Assembly (NCBI RefSeq): GCF_954871325.1
Contig: NC_088775.1
Span: 13,865,561-13,929,560, forward strand
DNA: 64,000 bases
Direction of reading: 5' to 3'
Source: Gordionus sp. m RMFG-2023
Lineage: Eukaryota > Nematomorpha > Gordioida > Chordodea > Parachordodidae
Numbering within the stretch: the stretch's first letter is position 1; the number at the start of each line of letters is the position of its first letter. Shown in pieces: positions 26,001-41,000 of the stretch. A model generated the notes under the pieces. That model had not been told where the DNA came from and made no database searches. It saw only the letters and a program-made list of their open reading frames with translations. The translations under genes were made by a program, and so were the position numbers.

Positions 26001-29000
26001 CCGAACGGCCTAACTTTGCAGATCTCTACTTTAATCACAAACACTACATTATAAAATTTATAAATTATCCCCAAATTTATGAAGTATTTTTTATCTCATT
26101 ATTAAAAGGCATGTTTTTAATTTTAGAATATACATTGTCATTTAATTATGGTTAATGTTATTAAACTAAAATATAATATATAATATAAGTCAAAGTAATA
26201 ATTTTTTTAAAATATTTATAAACTTGAAATAGTATAGTGTAGTATTATTCATTAATTAACCATAGAATGATTAAATCAGATATTTCTCTTTTATTTAATG
26301 TTGAATAAATTAGAAATTTGCCTATCTTATGAGATGTGAACCAAAAATTTATTTTTATTTTGATGAGAGATGGTTACCAAATTTCCATTATTTAAAAAAA
26401 CGTTAATAGAGTGTAAATGAACAAATAATTGTAGGGAAATAATAAATCGTCAAAAGCTATGCAATCTAAAATAAGGTATGCAAAACTCACATCTAGCAAT
26501 ATTTTACAAATAAAGTGGTAATAATTTTAGGCAAAAAGTCTTATGATTTCTCCCTCATCAAACGAAGGAGAAATATCTGGTTCGCCTGTCATTCTTGACG
26601 GGATAGCTACTAGTTTATTATAATTGTATATGTGTTATAAATTACATATAATAATAAATACTTTCTTCGTCCATCATAAAACAATTTTCGGAAGTTAATT
26701 TTGTATTATGAAGTTATTCGAATAAAAACAGACTTTTACAACAATTTTAGAAATATAAAATGTTTCTTCGTTATTCCACTAGGAAATTTTAGTAATAGGA
26801 AAATTTCAAATAATTCCTACTAATAATATATGATTATTTTCGAATATTTATTAATACTATAAATTATTTTATTTAATTATCTCTAATAATTCTATCGAAT
26901 AAGTTATTCGATGAATAATATATTTTCTTTATTCGAGAACTTTCTAATCGAATAATTGTGTTATTCGTATTCGTAAGATACTAATCGAATAACAAATAAT
27001 TCGTTTTAGGTATAATTATACCATCTAGATATAAAGATTATTTTAAATATTCCTTGATTTCTTTCAAGTATGGCAGGTCATCTACATTACTATCGATTTC
27101 AATTATTTTTGTTTCTAGTTTCTCTTTAATTTACAATTTAAATAAATTAAATAAATGGGGGGGAGGGGGTATTTTGCATTTCCATTGTTTTAAAACTAAA
27201 TAAAAAATTATTTAGAATCTTTCAATATTTATAAAAATAAATTCAGAAAGTCATTTAAATATATTATAATAATGAAATAAACCATATAAATATATATATA
27301 ACAAAAAAAAGTAAAAAGATCCGACCGGTGTTTTTTTACAAGTATCGGCCCGATCCGATATTATTAGAAAACGCTAAATATCGGTGCCGATCCTATATTT
27401 AATATCGGTACAGCCCTATTTATTTAAATATTTTAAAGGGTATTCTTTTGAAACGTTTAACTCCTGATTTTAGGTGTTTTTTCGCTATGCTACTTCTTAA
27501 ATTCGTTTTTCTTGCAGATATATTTATATTATTATATCTCTACAAGGAAACTCCACAACATACAAAAACTGAGCGAAACTGCTGTGAAACTGGAAAATAT
27601 CGTGACCGAATACCTAAGGGAACAACATTCGCATTGTCAAAACCCCATGGCAATATGTCCTCCTTTCTCTCTCCTGCTACCCCATCAATGCCCAATAGCG
27701 AGGAATAGAAGATGCGCGCCATTTAATATCGCCAGACGATATTCGCAAATTCCAGTTTTTATAATTTAAAAAAAATCCTATTTGAATAATCAAAATATTT
27801 AAAAAAATATAGAATATTTAAAGATGAGTACTCATTTGTCTAGTGTTGTTAAAGGGCTCGAAATTCAATATTTTATTCAGAAAAATATTATGCAAGACTT
27901 AAGATTTTTCTCATATATGGGCACAAAGGTTTGAGCTAGTGATCTGCATCGGGCCTAATTTTTATAGCCCGGCCCACCCGAAATTTTTTTTAAAATGGTT
28001 TTGCCAGCCCGAACCCGAAATTTTTTTAAAAAAGTTTAGCCGGCCAAAACCCGAGAATTTTTTAAAAAATTTAACCGGCCTGGCCCGAATTTATTTAAAT
28101 ATAGAAATTAATTTTTATAATTACTCAAAATAAAAGACATATATTATATGGCGTTTAGTTTCAAAAATAAAATCAAAAATTTTTATTTTACATAAAAAAT
28201 TCAATATAAAATTGATAAATTTAGATATATTTAAAAAAAATCCCAAGGTCCGACACGACACGGCTCGATTTTTTTAAAAAATATTATGCCCGGCCCAAAC
28301 CCGATTATTTTAAATATAATTAGGCCCAAACCTGGCCAGAAGCCCGTTCATGCCGGGTACGGGCCGGGCCTAATTTTGCAGAAGCTTAGGTAAATTTTTC
28401 CAGCAAAAATATTGAGTTAGCCGGCTGTTTAACAACACTAAATTGAGTTAGCCGGCTGTTTAACAACACTAAATTTTCCACTGATGTGGAATTAACAACT
28501 GGAAATTTATTAAAAATTTGTTCTAGGTTCTTAGATTTGATTATTTTAAAAAAATGGGTCTGTTCATTATTTCCGGTTCTTATATTTGATTCTCTTTAGG
28601 TTAGAAACTGCTGATATAGTATTGCAGCTTACATAGAAAAAAATCTAGGACTCCTTTATTTAAATCAATAAAATGGAGTCTATGAGAGGGGGAGCACACA
28701 CTTATTACATTCTCTGCAAACATAAAAACGGTGCCCCCTAGTTTTTTATATTCGCTAAATTTTTGGTTAGTCCTTGTTGCTTTCGAAGACTTAGTCCATG
28801 TATCAATTATTTTTTTAGTGTTGTTAAACGACCTCGATTTGAGTCGATTTTTAAAAACGGCCCAATTAAGATTTCAGCCAAGATAATATTATGTGTCTGT
28901 AGATTTTGCTCAACGATGGCAGAAATTTTTGGACCTCTATTTGCAAAATATCGAAGCTTACATATTTTAGCTAAAATCTTAATCGGGTCGTTTATTAAAA

Positions 29001-32000
29001 TCGACCCAAGTCGGTCATTTAACAAGACTATTTTTTTTTATAATTAATTATATATAGGGATAAAAATAAAATTACATTTTTTTTACTGTTTTTTTTAAAA
29101 AAAGAATTTATTATTATCACTATTCTTATTAAAAATATAATTTACTAATTATTTTTTATTTTTCTACCTATATTTTAAAATTAATTTTTAGGTGTTTCAA
29201 AATTTCCTTAAAATGATTTATATTTTTTTTTGATCTCTCTTTATTTTACATTCCTTATAACGAAATTAGACCTATCCATTGTACGGAGGTTTAGACGGGA
29301 AATTGCTCAACAAAAAATTCGTTTATGGTAGAATGCGAGGTGTCAAAGTTATCAGAGATGCAGAAGACGACTCCTTGTTTACTTGTTGCACCTTTCAAAA
29401 AGTTTATTATCCATTTTATTATTTTTTTTAAAAGAATGGAAATTGATTTTTTTTAAAAAAATTATAATTTATAAATCTAACTTGATTTCGTCCTAATAAT
29501 ATGTTTATCCATTATACTTGTGCCTATTTAAAAATTGTTTAAATCATAACCCCGAATAAAAATTGATATAAAGAATTTTTTAAAATTTGAATAAACGATC
29601 AAAAAATTATAAGTTTATAAATGTACGAATATGAGTATCAAATTATTCAATTCATTTTTTCTGGAAAACTTGGTTTGAGATAAGTATTAGGACTATAGTT
29701 GTGAGGGGAGGTAAAAATTGGCCTAAATTTGCAATAGATAATCCGTTAGCGAGTTAATTTATTTTTGTTTTTAAATTTTTAGCTCTATTTTTTTAAAAAA
29801 AGAAACGGCTTATATGATAATTTTCTGGAATTCACCATATGTTAGTGGGCCAAGAATCATTTAAAACGGCTAAAAAATAGAGCAAATATTCAGCTATAAA
29901 TTAGGACAAATAAACACATTTTCTATCTTTTTTTATATTTAGTATTTTAACAGTCTTTAAATTTAAAAAATTAATAACAAAACAGAACAATCTAAACACC
30001 TTATTCATCGGAACCGAGACGGGTGACTTGAAATGCTATAACCTTGACACCGGTCTGGAAGAATGCACATACAGTCTGTCCACCTCTGCTGATAATTCCG
30101 ACTCAGATCCTGACCCTGGGGATCCTGTACTTTGGTGCAAAATTTGGCCCCAATTGTTCAATCAAAATAGTAGCAGCTACAATGCCGCTTCACCTGCCAA
30201 GTAATGTTTAATAGTTTACTTACGATCAAGCGTATTTATTTAAATCATTTGATTTTTTTAGATTTAATTGGGATTTAAAAAAATTTTAATCAGATAAAAA
30301 AGGTTGGATTTTATATTACCAAAGCTTTAAACTTAGGGATTTACAAATAAGATTAAATATTTATGAAGAAACCCAAAAAAGATGGAAAACATAATTTACC
30401 ATAAAGTGATAAATATCAGCCTCAAAAGATCTTCTAAAGATACTAATTTAAATCATAAAATGCTTGGATTTATTGCAATAAAATTATCGAACTTATTAGA
30501 TAAACTATAATTGTAACACCTGGTGCTAATAATCAATAAATAATGTTATCGCCTTCCATATTTAATAATGTCTCGAATCTTGAGTGGTGAAGATCTTAAA
30601 ATAAGATCTTTGCTGTTGATAATATAAAAATTATTATAATCTTCAATTGACACTTTATGTAGCAATTTCCTCTCCTGCAGAAGAAATAATTTTTTTCTCG
30701 TTTGACCTAATCTAATCCAAATCAGTCCTCTAGGAAAAGCTTGAAATATATATTTGAGTATTGTTTATTTATTTTATTTTTTTAGTAAGTGTTACATATA
30801 TAAAATCAAAAAAAAAATTGATAAAATAAAATTAATATTCTAACAATTTTACAATTTTTACTTAATTAAACTGCTTAAATAATATTCAAAAAGTATTTGT
30901 AGCAAAATGTCAAGGCAAAGTTAATTAATAAATATGATGTTTTAAGTTGAAATAGAAGAATTTGAATCATATTTATATTCTCCTACTTACTATTTTGTAT
31001 AATGAGATTTCTCTACTTATTGATTTTACATAATAAACTTTTTATTCATTTTGGAATTTTATTTATTGCATTAATTAACTATGAAATAAATTTTTCGGCT
31101 ACTAAATTTGTCACCCATCTTAAGTAAAATATAGAATTATAGAAAAGAATGTTTTAGGCGACCATCGAATTTATCTACAAATTTCATAAAAATATGAATA
31201 TTTTCTATTTAAAAACAACAACTAACTTTCACGAATTTTAAGTGTATTTTAATTTTTGTATTCTCCAAAAGCTAATAATCTCATTAAAAATATTTGTAAA
31301 GTTTATGGGGTGAATGTAGTGTTGTTAAAAAGCCCAATTTAGTGATTTTTAGAAAAAGCTAAATCAAATTTTAGCCAAAATAATATTACCTAAGCCTCGA
31401 AATTTCGCTAATAGAATCAACCTTTCTGTTATAGTTGAGCAAATTAAGCTTGAGTAACTTTTGGCCAAAATCTTGAGTTAACTATTTTTAAAATTGGCTA
31501 AATCGAGCCGTTTAGCAATACTAGCTGAATGGACTCGTTAGATATTTTAAAATCCTTTTCTTGTTGCAAATAATATAACAAAAAATAGTGTGAAATTTTA
31601 AACTATTTTTTAAAACATTACAACAAAAAATGTATTTGTTCCTTTCATTAATATATTATTATGAAATTCCTGTGTGGGTAAACCTGTATATCACCATAAA
31701 GTAAGCAAAAAACAATAAAAAATATCGAATCGGGTTTTTAAGAAATATCGGTGCCTATCCGTTATATAATATAGGCATAACCCTGCAAAAGGGGTGTCAT
31801 TGCTGCTTTTCTGAATAGATATATCTATTAAATAAGAACTAAAATTAAGACACACTACGACCTAGCCATAAACATTAAAAGTTCGATTGTTTTGCTTTAT
31901 TACTTTTTTAAATAAAAACGTTTTTTATGCAAGGTCATTTGAAATTATAATTTTTTATAACAGCAATCATGGAGGACAAGTGGTTTTAACTCACACGTAT

Positions 32001-35000
32001 CGCAGTTGGCAACACACTTCCTACCTTTGGGTTCTGACGGACCCTTCTACTACTAATACCAATTCGATCGCCGCCACCACTCATTTTCTCAAGCCTAAGC
32101 ACCGGTTCCAAGATTTGGAATATCCAGTGTTCAATAATATGGGTTCTAAACCTTACAGAATTCTAGGGACAGATAGTGATAAAGCATTGGTGGGTAACTT
32201 AACTTGTCATATTTTTTTTTGCTTTTGAAAGAATTAGAATAATATGGTTGAAAGAACAAGAGGAGCTATAAGAGTATAATATTGTTTTTTATGGGGAATT
32301 TAAAACAGTGTTCAGCGGGTATAAGTTTCTCCATTATTTATTTTCTTATCGATTTTTGATATCGTAAATATAGTTTAACCAGGTTTTGAATAAATTAAAC
32401 AATGAAAATGCTATTATTAGGTTTATCAATATTTTTTGGATGGCTAAATGTTGGCTAATTCGGCCTCAATCTACAGGCTGGTGCTGGAAAAAATAATTTA
32501 GCATTGAGGCGTTTTAATCAGATAAATAATTTTTAAATTTGAGCTGCTATATTTAAAGAAAAAACCCCTAGGCCAAAGTGATAGTTTTTGGCTAAGGTTT
32601 ACCCAATTAGAATAATTGTGTTAAAAATAATAGGGTGTATAAAGAAGTAAGAGAAATTTATTAAATAAATCCTAAATTTTTAGTGTTCTGGCTAAAAATA
32701 TAGTAATTACACAACCATACGTAATTATACAGACTATAGTTAACTCAAGGTTTAAAGATTGTAATAAATTTATTATCATTGTATATAGTCCAATCAAACA
32801 TTAATTTATGATTAAAAATGAACATCTATAATAAGGGAAAGTCAATTTTACCAATGAGAAACAAAGTATTTATATATAAAATTAATTAATTCATTCATTT
32901 TTCCGACTTTTTAAAACAACTTAGCTCTACGACATAGAAACGGGTCTCAAGTTGACAACCTTTTACGAAGCTTCCCTTTCGAATTCTTACACCAAAAACC
33001 GGGCCGTATTTTCTCCGAACGACGAGCGGATTCTTTCTGATGGCATATTGTGGGATGCCGAGACTGGTCACTGGATTCACAAATTCGATAAGCTTAACCC
33101 TAATATATCGGGCCTTTTTCATCCAAACGGTTACGAAGTCGTCATTAATAGCGAAATTGTGAGTTCACTAAACTTTCTAATTAGGTGGGCCAGTTCGCCC
33201 TCTCTACCCGGAAATCCCCCTTTCTTCATTTTCCACAATCTTATTGATGAAACCCATTCCTTCACTCAGTATGCCTTTGTTGATCTCCGTTCTGACTTCC
33301 ACCCCCTTCTTTCAACACAATGGCACCTCTCTACCCAAACCTCTTTCAACACCATGGCGCCTCTCTACCCAAACCTCTTTCACTTTCTTTTTTCTCCCCA
33401 AAACCATATTCTTTCTTTTTTTTAACCCCAGGATCCTTTAACACTGGAGGTACGATGCAATCGATCATTAAAATATTATGGAAGTGGTGCAACCCTTTTA
33501 GTCAAAATAAATAAATTGTATCTATCATAGAATTGAATAATTTTGTATTTTAGTCATAATGGTGGTCTCAGTCAGCATCATTTACCTAATGTATCTAGAG
33601 AGTTTCCTCTTTAACACATCAATTTTTGTAAAATCATTTCTCACTAATTAAAGGGTATTATTTCTTGTAATTTGGAAATAAAAGGGGAATTAAAACATAT
33701 TCAATCGAATTTAATAATTGGAGTTGTTTTATATTTTTTCTGTTGAAATATTAATCGAAAGTTTTCCATTATATTGGTCAATAAAAATGTGGTTTATCAA
33801 ACAAAATGGCGAATAAATTAATATCCGTTATAATATATTTTGTTATAAATTCATAAAATAGTAAAGATTACTATCGGGTACCTACCACTGTCCTAAATAT
33901 AAAAGATCGGACCATTGATCTTAACTAATAAAATACTATTAAGTAGATTATTATGAATTAAGATCTCTGCTTAAGAATGAGATTTACATTGATAATTAGG
34001 AATAATTTGATTTTATAAAATTTTCTCATTATTATTTTTAATAGATAAATTTTATAAATGGCATTTTTAAAAAAAAATAGTTTCCACTTCACTTAGAATT
34101 TTAACAGTTTAATAAATAAGCTTGTTTTTTACATTGAAATTAATAACTTGAGATTTTGTATCCTTTTTAACATACCAATTTTGATAATCTACCTTTTATA
34201 TAGTGGGATTTAAGAACTTACAAACTATTGAAAACAATACCATCCTTGGACCAATGCAGGCTAACCTTTAACCCTACTAACGAAATTATTTACGGAAGTA
34301 ATGTCAAAATTTTTTCACCTGTTTTTTAAAATAATTTGTATAAAATAATTATGAATTTAGATTAATTTTTTTGACTTTTCAATTATGATGGTGGGCTTAA
34401 TTATCATTTTCTAAGTTTACATAATTAATTTTTGATGAATTAATTAGAATGCAGGCTGAGAAGGTATTTTAACTTTTTTTAATAATTAAAAATTCAACCT
34501 ATAAGTTGTCAATTCACATTGCGTGACTGTGACTTGATATTAATATTGGATATCGTATTAGGATGATATCGATGGGGATTCACAATTTCTCAATTTTAAA
34601 TCATTTATTTGGTCATTATTATTTTTTTTAAAAAATGATTTAACTGGAATTGTATTCCAGTGTAGTCAATGATTTATATATTACTAGATTGGCGATTCAT
34701 TTATGAAATGCATTTAAAAATTTCCATACATAGGAGTCAGGTCTAGCGCCATTTCGTGGTTTGCGCGTTAATCAAATGACATTAATGTGCATTTATATCT
34801 GACTCCTATATAGGAACAATTTTAATTAATGAATTACCAATCTAGTAGTTTATATGTATATATATAAACATCATTGGGTATAGTGTAACCCACACTGAAT
34901 TTCGAACAATGTTTGTCATGAACTCTTTATTTTTATATAGATTTAAGTTCTTAGCTAAAAATTATGAAATTTATTAGGTAAGTACTCTAGTCATAGCGGT

Positions 35001-38000
35001 ATTATTTCCTCTTAAATTTGATTTTTAAATTGCCTTCAGTAAAATGATTTTAAAAATTGAAGAATTCCAAATACCCGCGGATTCTGTTATTGTTAGTTAC
35101 TACCAAAGGCAGTATTGAACGAATTGGTATTTTTATATATTTTTTTGTTTGGATCGATACATATGGTTATAATATATATATTTTTTTTAAAAAAATCATC
35201 TTTTTCGGAGAGCGCCTCTGGTAGTGTTGTTAAACGGCTTTCATTTGAGCCGATTCTTTAAAATGGCTAACTCAATGTTTTATTCAGAAAAATATTGCGC
35301 ATGCCTGAAGATTTTGCTTAAGGATGGCACAAAGGTTTAGACATCTATTAGAAAAATCTCGAAGTTTAGGCAATATTTATTATTTAAAATATTGAAGCTC
35401 AAAACGAGCCGTTTAACAATGATGTGGGCCTAGGTGCAAGGATTACTATTACGATATTTCCGTGTTCATTCAACAAGGACCATGTTTTATTTTGCTTAAG
35501 TCAGCTAGGTAATAGGGGGATGATATATAGAAAATAGAAGGCTATCGCATGATTATATTTTTTAATATATATATAGTATATAATAATGGATTTTATTACA
35601 TTTTTTAATATAATTAGTTGTTGTTTATAAAATTGCTATATGTTGAGTTGGCAGTAACTTGCATTACCATACCGGTTGCATACCCTAATGACTTGTTTAA
35701 TCTTATCAAATAATTAATAAATTATACTTTGTTTTAAAATTTAAGAGTTTAACAAAAAATACAAATTGGATACTTCAGAGTTTAATGATGTATTTTTTTT
35801 TTAAAAAACTGGAGACTCACTAGTATATGCCGATCCACAAATTTTATACCTATCCTATATTTTCAGATATTATAAAAAACCGATCCCGATAACATTCCGA
35901 TATTTATATTGATTTTTATATCTTTTACCCAATGTCATGAAAATATCTATGTTATTTAACTTTAACGAATGATTAAGCGTATTTTGGGTTTTTTTTGCAA
36001 TGTTTACAGGTGAATGTAGTGTTTTGCTAAATGTTCCATTCCATTTAACCGATTTTTGAAATTTGCCAAATAATGATTTTAACTAAAATATTAATATGTG
36101 AGCTTTAAATTTCAAATATAAATCCAAACCTTTCTGCCATCAGAAGGCAAAAATAAGCTTGAGTAATTTAATTTTGGTCAAAATCTTGAGTTAACCTTTT
36201 TTAAATGTTGCATAGCCGAATGTGACTCGTAGATATTTTAAAGTCCTTTTCTTATTGCAGATAATATAACAAAAAATAGTGTAAAATTTTTAACCATTTA
36301 TTTTAAGCATTGGAACAAATATTCATAAATTTATTATTATAATTATTAATAAAATAAAAAATGAAATAATTATATATATAAATTCATAAAATAACCCAAA
36401 ACAATAAAAATATTGGATCAGTTTTTTAAATAATATCGGCCCAATTCGATATTTAATATCAGCACAGCCCTAATCACTACCAATTCATGATATCAGGCAA
36501 TCCTTCATTAAAGAAATATTTTTCCAATTTTTATTCAATAATTCTTTTAATGTTAATTATGAAATGATTTACCAAAATAAATAGTGAGATATCTCGACAT
36601 CATGGATGAGGATAGGCTTAATTCTGATCAAGGTATACTGTCCGCTTCTCGTTATGACACTTCAATCAAAATTTTGGATTCTAATACCGATAACAATAAT
36701 CAAATCGCTACGGTGGACATACGTCGTCTCATGTATGATATGTGCCCTGAATCTAGCGATAGATATTTAGCTATAGTTGAAGGGGACTCTCTTTTCAGGG
36801 ATACGAATATTGGGTAAGAAGTAACCCCCATCCCTCATCATTTTTTTATCATTAATTACTTTATAGATTTATGATGAAGGTTTAAACTGTTTGTTAATTT
36901 TTTTTATCTCTCTAGAGGTTTGATAATTTGTAAATAATCAATCATCACAATTCTTTTTTTTTAAAAATATGTAAAGAAACATAAATACCGGATCTGGTCT
37001 TGGTCCGGGTGCAGGTAACATTAACAATAATCCGACAAATCCTGCTTCTAACACCTTTCATCACTTGAATCCTACCTCTAACAATGTTTTCGGTGCTCTG
37101 CTCAATGACGATTTCGAAGATCGACGCGTATGCCGGATATACGAAATAGGACGATCTAAAGATCCGCTTCTCAGAGAGGTTCTAAACCTTTATTTCCTTC
37201 TTTTTATTTTGAGAAAGAGAAGATAATCGTGAGGGCTTTAATAAACCCCTCGTTGATGATAGCGTTTATAATATATTTTTTATAATTATGATTCCAATCT
37301 ATGAGAAATATTATGTTACATTTTTATAAAACAGCTGATATTGATTAAAATTGAAAATATCAGCGATACTGACTGATAACGATATTCTTTGATAGAATAA
37401 ATGTATATTATAGGGAAGTGGCAAGAAAGCTCTTAGAAATTCGAATTTTATTAAAAGGTTAGATAATGACTTAAGATCTCTCTTTGAAAAATGACTCATA
37501 GCTAAGTTATTTATCCTAAAACTACTGACGCCTCGAGACAGTTATTTTTCAAAAAGCTTATCTATTTTTTGGTAATCCTAACTTAGATATAGACAAGAAA
37601 GAAAATAGAGTTGAAACCGCCCTCACTTTAGCAAACATTTATGCCTACTAATGATTGAAATTAGAGGTTGTGTGCCTTAAAATTACGCGTGACACGATGG
37701 GTCACGACGTGAGTGCGAATAAATTTTAAATTATTACGCGTGACAGGCCTTCCCATAATATTTGCATGGAATTATTGGGCGTGAACATAAATTTCCCTTG
37801 ATTTAAGATTTTAATGTTTAAAAATGTTTTTTACGAATATAAATTTGCAATTTCCTAATTGTAATATATATATATTTTCTAATCTAATTTAGTTATTTTT
37901 AAAAAAAAATAATTTTTGAAAACAAAAAAAAACTGCAATTTTATAAATAACATTTTTTCCCCCTTTATATAAAATTTCAATTGAATGAAGAATAATAAAT

Positions 38001-41000
38001 CTTCCCACTCTCGTTCAAAAATAGAAATTCGGTAATAAATAAATTTAATTTAAATATGTTTTATTTTCAATTATCTATACTAAAATTTTTATCAATAAAC
38101 AAAGAATGCTCGGATAATTTGAGCTCAGATTCTCGTCACACAATAAATGAAGTATATCTATGGAAACAAAAATTAGTAAAATTTACATTCTGAAGATGGG
38201 ACAATATTTATTCTAAAGGAAAGAATTAATATGCAGCCACTACATAAAGTAGGCTTAATTCCAGATCCGAATTTCAATAGTCTTAAGTTTTTAATAGACG
38301 ATGAAAAGGAAATAGAACAACCTTAAAAATGCATAATGTTATAATTAGATAATATAAGTCAATGCCAACTATCATTGAAATATTTAGAGAATTTCTAGAT
38401 GATTCTGATGTAGCATCAATATCTAAGGATAAAAGTAGATTTATTCATAAAACAAATAACAAGGACAATATTTTGAATTATTGGAAGCAAAAGAATTTTT
38501 TTTTTGAGACAATTAGCTATTAAAATTTTGTCAGCCCTGGCAAGTTAAGCTTCTAGTGAAAGATTATTTTCTATAACCAATCGCTTATTAAAGGTGAACA
38601 CAATTGAATAAATAAACATGGACATTATTCCTTTTCTAAATAAAAATTTTGATTTATAAATTATAATTTGTATTAATATGAAATTAGAGAAATGAAAAAA
38701 TATGATAGAATATATTCAAAAAGGCAATAAAATTTATAAAAAATTAATAACACCCTGAATTTTCGGGCGTGATCAAAATATTGTCTTTAGTGGGTCGAGT
38801 CAAATTTTTTTTAGTTGTAAGCGTGAATATTGCCACCGTGATAAGACGGGCTGTGAATAGGCCCACGCCCACTTCTAATGGAAATTACAAGTGATTGATC
38901 TCTCTTATCGATTTATGATATATACAAATTTTATATGCATATTTTCCCCAAATTTTTAAAGGTGGAAGAGGAGGAAACGGAAGCAGAGCCAGATATAGAA
39001 TCGGGAATGTCAAGCGAGGAAGATGAATACGGAGATTTCACGATGACGGAATTATCAAATTCCGACTCTGATTCTGGTAAATTAATGATAAATTTTTTTT
39101 TAAATTAAAAGTATTATTTCTATAACGGTCCTGAAATATGTACGAGATTTGCCACTTTTATATTTATTAACTTTAAATTCTTGTTCTGCTTCTACAAAAA
39201 TGATATAATGATGATATTTATTTAATTAAAAAAATCCTTCTAAATTTCTATTTTAATTAATAGTAATAAAAATATTTGGTAAATGGATATTATTTTATTT
39301 CTTGGAATATAAGTTCACAAATAATGTCACATGTATTAATAAGGTAGTTTATAAGTAACTTAAAAAAGCATTCTATTATAGTGTATGATGTAAAAGTTAA
39401 CCGTGGCCAGTCATACCCCCTCCTCTTCAAAAAAATTAAGGATCGATTTTAGAAACTAAACGGAGTTGATTTATTCTTATCGGTCCGATGTGACCTTTAC
39501 TAAAAAAAAAGCAAGAAAATAAGAGTATATATCTTTTTGTTAGCAAATCATATGGAAGAAATATGAATATTTCTTAGACATATTTTTTAAAAAAATTGAT
39601 AACATCATACAGACTCGACTGATTCTTCGTCTAGTTCTTCGTCTCACATACCAACCGTTGATTCTTCTTCCGCACGCGAAAATGCTGTTAATATTGAAGC
39701 TACTGCTCACGCGCGTTCTCCAGGCAGCAGCTCGAGGCGAAGACGAACGCGCTTGCGCAGACGTGAGCGAAGACCGCGAAGTAATATGACGACTACTACA
39801 TCGGCCAGCAGTACCCTCTACAACATGGCAGACGCGGTTTACCCAGAACAGGGTTCAATACTGTTTTTATTTTAAATTTTAAATGTACCCAATGCATATT
39901 ATAATCATTAGAAATATAAAGATGCACAAATCCCATTGAAGTTTAAACGAAAAGCCCTTCAATGGTGTTTATTATACAACTAATGACAGTGACTACAACT
40001 GATTTCAATGTATGTACACTTATGAATTTTCAGTTGTAATTAATTAATGTTAATTGAAGATCCATGACGTCTGTTGCCAATCTAATAATTTTATTTATCG
40101 CTTTATCAAAAGGATCTAACTGGGCAATAGTCTCGAATAAGTTTATATATACAGTCAACTGAGTTTTATAATGTTCTATTCCAATTTTTTTCCATTTAAA
40201 AATTTTTTTGCATTATTCCATAATAATAACATACTTTAAAAAAATGTCCGACAATAATAATTAAAAAAACAATAATCATCTTCTAGAAAATATATTGAAA
40301 AAACGTCGATATATGTCAATTACAAATTGACAAATACAACACGCTCCCTTTTTTTAAAGAAATCAACCTGGGGTGAAGAAATACAATTTACGTACATGTA
40401 TCCAATCTAAAAATTATTATTTTTAATTTTCTTTTTCTGTTCCAGGAAGCTCCATATTCTTTTTCTCGACCATATATAATTGTCATTGTGTTGATTATCA
40501 TTAAATCTTAACGGTTAGTGGATCATAGCTTGATTGTTCCATGGCATCTTGGTCAGTCATGATCATTCTATCTTAGGCTTGGTGTCATTAACCCAGCATC
40601 ATTATAGTTGACTGGACAGAATATTTCCAATAAATAAGTTAGTCAAATGTTTTCTTTAAAAAAAAAATTATATCCAAATGTATTCCTTAATCTTTCCTTT
40701 TAACATTATCCCAGATACACTTCTTCCTAGTCAGTTGTAATCTTAAATTTCAGATATTAAACACAAAATTTCTGATCTTCCACATGAGACCTTTTATTAT
40801 AAGATGGACTACTTTCCCCCTTTCCTTGGATCTAAAATAATATCAAAATCTATTTATATAACCTCCAAAAAATTTTAAAATTAAGAATATTCTAATATTA
40901 CATAATGGCTCTTTCCATTATTCCTTTTTATATATAAATTCACATTTACACATATTAAATCAAAATATTTTTGTTAATTTACCTTGCCTATATACAATAT

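Noticed and set aside
33159-33425. Extension of DCAF1 exon 17 through its open frame
   Set aside because: The frame runs on, but the conserved protein resumes at WDLR in exon 18 after ATT|GTGAGT, so the extra part is intron read-through.
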